A stretch of DNA of 64,000 nt from contig CAWZYM010000280.1 of the NCBI GenBank assembly GCA_963966185.1, forward strand, positions 944,501 through 1,008,500, written 5' to 3'. Shown piece by piece: positions 57,231 to 64,000 of this stretch (within the stretch, counting starts at the first letter, position 1; every line of letters starts with the position of its first letter). The notes under the pieces were generated by a model. The model ran no database searches, was not told where the DNA came from, and saw only the letters and a list, made by a program, of their open reading frames with translations. A program made the position numbers and the translations under genes. This DNA is from Rhabditoides inermis (lineage: Eukaryota; Nematoda; Chromadorea; Rhabditida; Rhabditidae).

Positions 57231-59058
57231 ATGAGTCTCTGGTCGTATGTGGATTTCGAACCACAATTCGCGGACAAACTCGCATTCGGAGCATTCAACG
57301 TCTTCTTCGTGTCTGGCATTGCTTTGAATGTCTTGCTGCTAATGGTTCTGGTGTATTCCTGCAGACGCAAACTCAACGTAGGTTCCTCTACACCCCAATA
57401 AATTCTATGCATCTTGCATCTATGCTCGCAATGAGTTGCGCGCTGTGCGGTAGATCAGAGGAAGACGGAGAGTCAGCTCTCGGCAATAGCGCGCAAAACA
57501 AGAGAGGCAGACGGTTATGGCACCGTATTACGAGCAAGGTAGATATAAAACTATAGTTCTGGCGCAGAGTATATGTCACAGTCATCTTTTTCTGACACAC
57601 ATAACATATGCAAAACCATTTTCAGACGCACTACTGGTACATTCTATCACAAATAGTTATCTGCAACATGTGTCACGCTTCTCTCTACGTTTGGGGTGTT
57701 GTGTACATACCAATGTTCGCGTGAGTTGCTAGAATCGTCTCGAAAATGTCGGCGGCATTTAGGTATAATTCTCATCAGAAAGCTCGTATTCGCTCGTCTC
57801 TCGAATGGGCCATCGAGCATAGAAGCAATGTGTTCGGATATGGACAAATGATCTTTCTCTTTCTCATTGCTCTCAATCGCTTAGCTGTATTTGCGTCTCC
57901 CAAACTAAACTCGTTACTGTTCGGCAGGTAGGTTGGCGTCATAAACTGTGCTTACCGTTTTTGTGTCAGCATTTTTCGCTTGCTATTTGTGTTAGCTATA
58001 TGTTGGCTAGACGCATGTTTCGCGCTGACTCGCGAAGCTTCTTTGCAGTAAGTCACACAATTTCACAACGATTATGTACAAACAGCTGATTTCAGTTACG
58101 ACTTTACTGCAGCAATTAAGAAACTTTTTGGCAATGTGCCATTCTATCAAGATTACATTCTGCTTGGCTTATCTTTCCTGATTTACATCTTCGTATTTTT
58201 TGTCATTCGCAAAAATCGACAAAACGTTCGGAAAACGATTCAGAGCCGAAAGTCGGTGAATGCAGAAACGCGTCTATTGATTCAGTCCACTATACTACTA
58301 CTCGCGTATGGGGTACGTATAGGTGTTTTTTTTTATCTGACCACAAGGAAAAATAAGTATAGTTGAAACTACAGTACAAATCATAACAAGTCAAACACCA
58401 CTGAACTTTTTGAGAATTTTGAAAAGTTCTAAAAAAAAAAGTTGCAGCGAAAGAGAGAAGTGTAGTTCAGACTGGTTCCAGTTTTATGGTATTTTTTTTG
58501 TCAATATTCGATTCTAATCGGAGTTATCCATTTGTACGCTTCTTTTGGTGCAACTCGAATAGTCTCTGAACGGAGTTCAAACGATTTTTTTTCTCAAAAG
58601 TTTCAGTGGTTTTTGACTTTTTAGGAGGTGTACTGTATAGTTGATAGTAAAAAAGAAGAAGAAAAAATACTTTCTTTTCAGAGCCGCCGCTTGCTTTCCT
58701 CATTTTTTCTATCAATGTTCACCATGTATGGACGACGCAGCTGGTTAACAGCTCTCTTTCCCAACATCCAACTCTCGTTCTGGACAATGGTCGCCAACAG
58801 CGGAGTCTACTATCACATCGGTGAGATGTGCATAGAAATCTGTTTCGCCTTCGTCCTTCCCATGGTCGTCGCAGCGTGCAGTCGCGACTTTCGCAAAGGT
58901 GAATCTGTGAATCTCATAGACTCGTGGGGTCACCTTTAATCTTTTCAGAAGCGCTGTCTCTTTTCTGCTGCCGTAAATCTAACAACAAAGTCTTCGTGTC
59001 GTCCACTACTACCACCAGTCGAATGGTCGCACGGGGAAATGGCAGCACTCGGTCATAA
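57231..59058 (+). CDS. serpentine (seven-span) receptor
   Basis: Nematode chemoreceptor-type protein. Exons: 57231-57377 (AFNVFFVSGIALNVLLLMVL, TM1), 57626-57720 (HYWYILSQIVICNMCHASLY, TM2), 57763-57927 (GYGQMIFLFLIALNRLAVFA, TM3 with an NR where GPCRs have DRY), about 57971-58047 (TM4, RLLFVLAICWLDACFALT), TM5 (YILLGLSFLIYIFVFFVIRK), a basic loop 3 (RKTIQSRKSVNAETRLLIQS), TM6, and TM7 (MCIEICFAFVLPMVVAACSR), then a short serine/threonine tail and TAA 59056-59058. The exact receptor class cannot be fixed by eye. Exon 1 could start upstream. The TM6 exon around 58240-58690 has a long T-rich intron that was not fully resolved. Confidence 0.8.
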
Positions 59059-59488
59059 ACGTTTACAACTGTTTGCTTTCATGGTTCATGTTCATAATAA
59101 CTGAAATTATCAGTTATAACTCTCGTTCATGTCTTTATATTGCTTGTCCATTTGATTTTCTAGAAAGTCGTGAAGTACATTTGTAATAAAAGATTGTTAT
59201 TGAATTCGTTGGTTACAAGTTTTCGGTTCGAAAATTGACGATTATCATTATTCCGCAACATCAAACAGGCGGAATACTGTGAGCGCATAGGAAATGAAAT
59301 GTTTATTCGGAATCTCAAACTTTGGCGACACTTTTTGTGATTGTTTTTTTTCCACAAATGCGAGCATTGTTTGAACATTGCAACGACGAAGAACGAAGGC
59401 GAAACAGATTTCTTCGCACACCTCATCGCCTGAAACGTATAGGTAGAGGGTGTGAAAGAAATATTTTACCTACATACGTTTTTGTTTC

Positions 59489-60067
59489 TTAAAGGAAGTG
59501 TACCCTCTGAATCAAATATAAAAAATATCACAAATGTATTATCAATGTCTTGTAGAGATAGTTTATGTCGTTTATGGTTGTTTGTGATGAAAAATAATGA
59601 AATTAAAAATTATCAAACTTTTATTTTTATCCAACATGATACGCATATTTGCGCAACGTTGTGAGTTATGATTTTTAACATCATTCAACATATCTTACTG
59701 CGTTTAGCATATAATTTCCCATCAGCTGTTTTCGCCAGTTTAGTAAAAGAAACACATAGTAGAAATGATATATAAAATAAAAATGACATGAGAAATAATA
59801 TATAAACACATGCAAATAAATTGTCTTGAATGAAACAGCCGTTAGTGTGGTCAAATTGTGTAACTTCGTGCAGTTGTGCACACACCCCCGAGCTGATTAA
59901 AAGTTATTAGTTTCTTCGATTTCTCACTCCAATATTCAAATATTTTATTTTAAACTAAATTGTTTCAGAATATATGTTTGCATCATCATAATATACTCAT
60001 TGAGTCGTAAACAATGACATGTTGTATCTACACATTCACCCAGATTCAGAGGGTACACTACCTTTAA
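59489..60067. mobile_element. TTAA-flanked MITE, 579 bp
   Basis: TTAAAGGAAGTGTACCCTCT at the left and its inverse GGGTACACTACCTTTAA at the right. Same family as 45263-45814. Its right TTAA is shared with the next MITE. Confidence 0.8.
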
Positions 60068-60432
60068 AGGCACAGGGGCGTTTAGTGTTGCCAAGGTTAA
60101 TCGAAATTCACTTATGAGAACTTGGCAAAACTGATTGCACGTAGCGGGAATCGAACCGGCGTAGCTTGGTCCGTGAAACGTGAACGTTACCACAACACTA
60201 CAACGACGTGTCCTGTCGAACTCATATCGACGTGATGCGCACAGAGCTCAACTTTTGGATAAGCATTTCGGCGCGAAGTTCAAATTCGCCTTACCAAGCT
60301 TCGCACGTGCACATGATGGTAAGCGTGTAGGTAACGCGGAAACGCCGTTCTTTCGCGTTTTCTTTGATTGTTTCGTGTATATATGGCTCAAGCAATGTTC
60401 CAAAGTCAAAACTAAGCGCCACTGTGCCTTAA
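60064..60432. mobile_element. second TTAA MITE type, with a tRNA-like core
   Basis: Ends TTAAAGGCACAGGGGCGTTT and its inverse AAGCGCCACTGTGCCTTAA. It contains, on the minus strand at about 60133-60208, a tRNA-like stretch with GTAGTGTTGTGGTAACG (A-box-like) and GCCGGTTCGATTCCC (B box). A related end is at the start of the window (4-43). Confidence 0.75.
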
Positions 60433-60682
60433 ACATCTCAAAAATATGAATGCGTTACTGCGCTACTTTGCTATTTGCAATTGTTCGCTAATGAAAACGA
60501 TTCGTTTCGCGAAAACATCGGTTTCAACTACGTTTTTAGGTTTGCTAGCATTCGGTGTGTTGTACCCTATTACTCATGACGAACAGCGCAAAAAATTGTA
60601 GTTCCGAGCGAGCTTGCGACTTGCGAGTCGAGCCGGCTTCAAAAGCAAACCATATAGTTCGTATCCGACATTGACACAAGAC

Positions 60683-60868
60683 ATGATCACAGCTATTGCT
60701 ACAGCCTTTTCGGTGAGTCTAAACAGTAATCGTTTGGAAGATTCTTTTTGCAGATCATCTCCCTCATTGTTTACATCCTCATTCTTGGAGTGATTTTCGC
60801 CGCAAAGAGCAAAGTCCTGAAATCGTCGTTCTTTATGATCTTCGCATGGACTGGTAAGAAGAGAGAGA

Positions 60869-60914
<46 letters not shown>

Positions 60915-61728
60915 AAGAGAGAGAGAAAGATACATACAGAGAACTGATTTCAAAATGACTTCTCAGGGGTTGCCGGTGTAGTGTTCGGCATTTTGGACCA
61001 AGTGTTCTTACAACTCGCGGTCACTGTCAGTATCGAAGGGAAGGAGTGGGTGTACATACTTATCAACGCTGTTGAATATATGATGTACTACGCACGCTTG
61101 TTCGGTGAGACACTTCATTACACGATACTATTCTGATATTATAATATTAAATGATATTATATCATTTAAGCATTTAGTTATTGTGGCGTACCGCATGCCT
61201 TTGTTGCATGGTCGATGTATTGATGTGATGAACTCTTCCAATTTCCAGGCGTATTGTTGATTAGTCTCAATCGTTTCGTTTGCGTCCACAAACCACTCGC
61301 CTATGAAGAGGTGCAGCTCGAGTTTCCAAGATACAGGGGCCTATACGATTTTCCCTGGGTCTTTTGCCGACAGCACATGCGAGAGAGCGCGAGAGACCAT
61401 GCGAAGGGAAGAGAGCGCAGCGTTGCGGGAATTAGAAAATATGCGTTCAGAGCGGAACTCTCCCTCAACCTGTGTTTGAATAACCGTTTCGTGACGCGTA
61501 AACGACTGAAAATCGTCAGAAATAGGCCCCTGTATCTTAGTTATCTATTTTACTAATTTTATTTTACGTTTATTTAGATATGCAGCCGGCGCCGCACGAA
61601 AATTGCGATCGCTTTTCAATTCGGGATTGCTATCATAGCACAATCGTACACTCTCTTTGCGAAACCGCAATTCGTGAAAGTCGGAGACGAATACACATAC
61701 ATTGGCATGGACGATGTGTTTCAGGCGG

Positions 61729-61772
<44 letters not shown>

Positions 61773-63890
61773 GAGGGAGGTAGGGAGAGAGAGAGGGAGG
61801 GAGAGAGAGAGGGAGGGAGAGAGAGAGGGAGAGAGAGAGAGAGAGAGAGAGAAATGCTTCAGGCTGTATCAATAGTGAACATTGCCATTGTGTTCTGCAT
61901 GACTCTCATGGATACCGTACTCTGTTTGATCACCGCATATCTCTGGTCAAAAATCGTCGCCCGTCAGACAACACGCAGAATGAACCAGGTATGTAGTCGC
62001 TCCCAACCAGTATGTTTCCATCAAAACAGTTGTCGACCTGTTTCAAGTGTTTATTTTTCATATATTTGTATGATTATGGTATTGATTGATTGTTCGCCCC
62101 TGGTCAGAGACGCGGAGAGAGTTCGAGAAAAGAGAGGGACGCGCACATGTTGCCTTTAGTATGCCGGAATTTGTTTTTCTTTTTTCACATTGTAGGCATG
62201 TGTATCATACGCCGATACCACTTCGAAAGCGGAAGCTGCTCATGTTAATTTGTAGCAGAAGGTTTTTTATTCGTTATTTATGGAAATGAATTGTAGCTGT
62301 AGTTGCAAAGCGAGAAAAATTCAAGTTCCGCATTTTTTCGCACGTGAACTGATCGATCGCTCTCTCGTCGTCACACTCTCTTACTCTTTATTTTCGCGAG
62401 AACGGCCAACGAGTGTATCCTCTGGTTTGCAAAGTTGAGTTGAGTTAGCATCAGGATGTTAAAAACTTTTAATATGTATGTCATGAATAACGTACTTTTT
62501 CGTAGAAAAGTTTTTCAAGTCGCCTTGAAGTTTGTGTAATTTGCTCTTGAATACGCTCTTTCTAGAGAAAAGTGTGCAAAAATGTGCACAAACGTGCACT
62601 GTCGATGATGGTTTCTCCAACTTCCCGCCATTTGCGGCATTTGGTCCAATTGACAAAAGTGTTTCATTTTTGATGTATTTTCACATTTCGATGCTAACTC
62701 AACTTAAAAAAAAAATTAGAGAGTACACTTTTTTTAAAGGATTTTTTTCCGGACAATGGAATATTCCCTGATCTTTTTATTCTCTGTTCGCACGCATTGC
62801 GCGGGGTCGGTTCCGTTCTTCAATGAAAACGAGTTTTGAAGTTCTGTTTGCTTTTGTGAAAAAATGATGAAAAAAATTTCCACCTTAATATTTTTAAAAG
62901 ATGGCTTAAAGCTTAAAGGAACAAAGACTCAGTGGAAGACGATTGGTTGCTCAGTGGAAGACAAGTGGTTGCAAAAATTGGAGCCTCGCGCGCAGCTACC
63001 CCTAACCCCTACAGTATGCCATTGACAAAGAGCTTCGCGCCACCTAGCGGGGGATGAGAAGGTGAAGGCGTAAAGGTAACGGTAAACGGTATTCCCCCGA
63101 TTCAAGAGATTCACTCTGCGGAGGGGTCTCAGACCGCTCGGCCATCTAACCTAGTGGAGGTTTTCAATGATATAATGTTTCTAATAATCTCCATTCGCTC
63201 TCCCCTCCTTCCCCCATGAATGATTCGTGAATCAATCATCAAAACCGTCGTTTCTGTACTCGAATATTCATTTTCGTCGGTTCCAAATAAATTCCAAACA
63301 ACACAACAAAACAGAAGCAATGTGTATTTATGTTTCGCTCGCCGCAAACGGACTCACCAAAACACACAATCAGTGAAAACTACGATTTCGAAACACGTAT
63401 CAGAGACAACAATGACAATATTGTAGCAACAATATAAGACACTAGATCGGGTAGTTGGCATATCCATAGCATATCCATAGGTCTCGACTTGGATGCGCAG
63501 CAACCGGGCAGCTACGGTAGTCTTTGAATTGAATGGATTTACTGCCGATATCAAGAATACAACAACGGAGATGGAACACAAAGGGTTTAGTCTGCGTGAA
63601 GTATCGGTGGTTCCTTCTTGTCAGGATCCGACGTGTAGGAGGGGTGGTGTGCTTGGTCTCACGCTTGGGTTGACGTTGCGACAGCCATTGTAGTAGTCTC
63701 GGCGACACTGAAATACACGTGATGAATCACACCTAGATGAACGTATATGATGGATACGAAAGAGGAATAGAGCTATGTACGGTCACATTTCCTTTAGGAG
63801 CGCCATCTGTTTGTCTACGCCATTCTCATCACGCTGTTCAATCTGTTGATGGGCGCGCAGCAGATTGTCATCAAGTACGCGATGGACACA
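60683..63890 (+). CDS. serpentine receptor, probably continuing past 63.8 kb
   Basis: ATG 60683 (MITAIATAFS), then TM1 (IISLIVYILILGVIFAAKSK), TM2 (FFMIFAWTGVAGVVFGILDQ), TM3 with NR (YYARLFGVLLISLNRFVCVH), TM4 (KIAIAFQFGIAIIAQSYTLF), TM5 (VSIVNIAIVFCMTLMDTVLC) and a basic loop. An exon at 62196 reads ACVSYADTTSKAEAAH and then either stops (TAG 62253-62255) or splices by a weak donor to 63799, where ERHLFVYAILITLFNLLMGA supplies the expected next span and ends at a donor near 63890. The second reading gives a more normal receptor. Any remaining exon is outside the window. A MITE (61328-61539) lies in the TM3-TM4 intron, and GA repeats fill two others (60864-60925, 61730-61853). Confidence 0.65.
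61328..61539. mobile_element. small TIR element in an intron
   Basis: AAGATACAGGGGCCTAT at the left and ATAGGCCCCTGTATCTT at the right, plus an inner inverted ACGATTTTC. About 212 bp, GC-richer than its surroundings. Confidence 0.75.
61728..61855. repeat. GA-rich intron repeat
   Basis: GATAGAGA, GAGGGAGG and pure GA units between the TM4 and TM5 exons of the receptor. Confidence 0.85.
62411..62737. mobile_element. degraded TTAA-type MITE
   Basis: Inverted arms with GAGTTAGCATCAGGATGT and its counterpart TTTCGATGCTAACTCAACTT match the arms of 46555-46870. The right end keeps AGTACACTT-TTTTTAA; the left TTAA is lost. Confidence 0.65.
63078..63156 (-). other. tRNA-Ser/Leu-like sequence, probably a pseudogene
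   Basis: On the minus strand GATGGCCGAGCGGTCTGAGA is a typical class II tRNA A-box region, followed by CCTCCGCAGAGTGAATCTCT. The expected GGTTCRANTCC B box is only weakly matched (TTGAATCGGG), and the acceptor stem is not evident. Confidence 0.4.
63200..63780. other. no gene seen
   Basis: One 66-codon plus-strand frame at 63493-63693 lacks splice or domain support. The region is probably the long intron of the receptor gene. Confidence 0.35.
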
Positions 63891-64000
63891 GGTGAGAGGG
63901 AGAGGGAGAGAGGGAGGGAGGGAGAGAGAGAGAGAGGTGGGGGAAACGGGCGGGGGAACAAGTCAATATGTGAGTTGTGACTATAAAGGCAGAGGGAGAG

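Noticed and set aside
61321..61545. Disruption of the third serpentine receptor by the small TIR element
   Set aside because: A GTGCAG donor just before the element and the TTTAG acceptor after it keep the frame (AYEE then ICSRRRTK), so the element lies in an intron.

Overview
The window reads as nuclear DNA from a nematode. The evidence is a SXP/RAL-2 family gene (a nematode-specific family), nematode-style serpentine receptors, a kinase of the TTBK/CK1 group that is expanded in worms, many 44-50 bp introns with short T-rich acceptors, and dense invertebrate transposons. The species cannot be fixed from the sequence. GA/CT microsatellites are unusually abundant and create many false open frames.

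Layout. 1-1286: one copy of a ~1 kb segmental duplication (second copy 25034-26055) with a kinase-like exon. 1287-5526: an element with 63-bp terminal inverted repeats that contains a decayed antisense LETM1 gene fragment. 5592-9448: a many-exon gene with a Ulp1-like (C48) cysteine peptidase core. 9449 to about 21180: a full-length non-LTR retrotransposon on the minus strand (ORF1, a same-frame TAG, then endonuclease/reverse transcriptase), split in its endonuclease by a 7.1-kb insertion (12124-19200) that carries a ~139-bp satellite. 21.9-24.7 kb: fragments of an unrecognised gene and a tyrosine phosphatase gene with two doubtful exon joins. 26372-32050 (minus): the most unusual locus. It reads as a five-membrane-span prominin-like protein followed by a tyrosine phosphatase domain, which joins in frame, through a 48-bp intron, to a complete TTBK/CK1-like kinase domain. 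32.5-34.1 kb: a 12-bp minisatellite, hairpins and a MITE. 34.1-38.1 kb (minus): a small secreted-protein candidate and a two-domain SXP/RAL-2 gene. 38.8-40.0 kb: a nearly pure 1.2-kb hexanucleotide array. 40.7-43.6 kb (minus): an unrecognised membrane protein. 48.2-53.5 kb (plus): a complete SLC1/EAAT-type glutamate transporter. 54-64 kb: one decayed and two better-preserved serpentine receptor genes, interleaved with TTAA-flanked MITEs and tRNA-like sequences.

The genes do not form an evident pathway. The common theme is membrane and signalling proteins (transporter, receptors, phosphatases, kinase) in a chromosome region of heavy repeat turnover. Gene models were spliced by eye from GT/AG sites and reading-frame continuity, so exon ends and N-termini are approximate.
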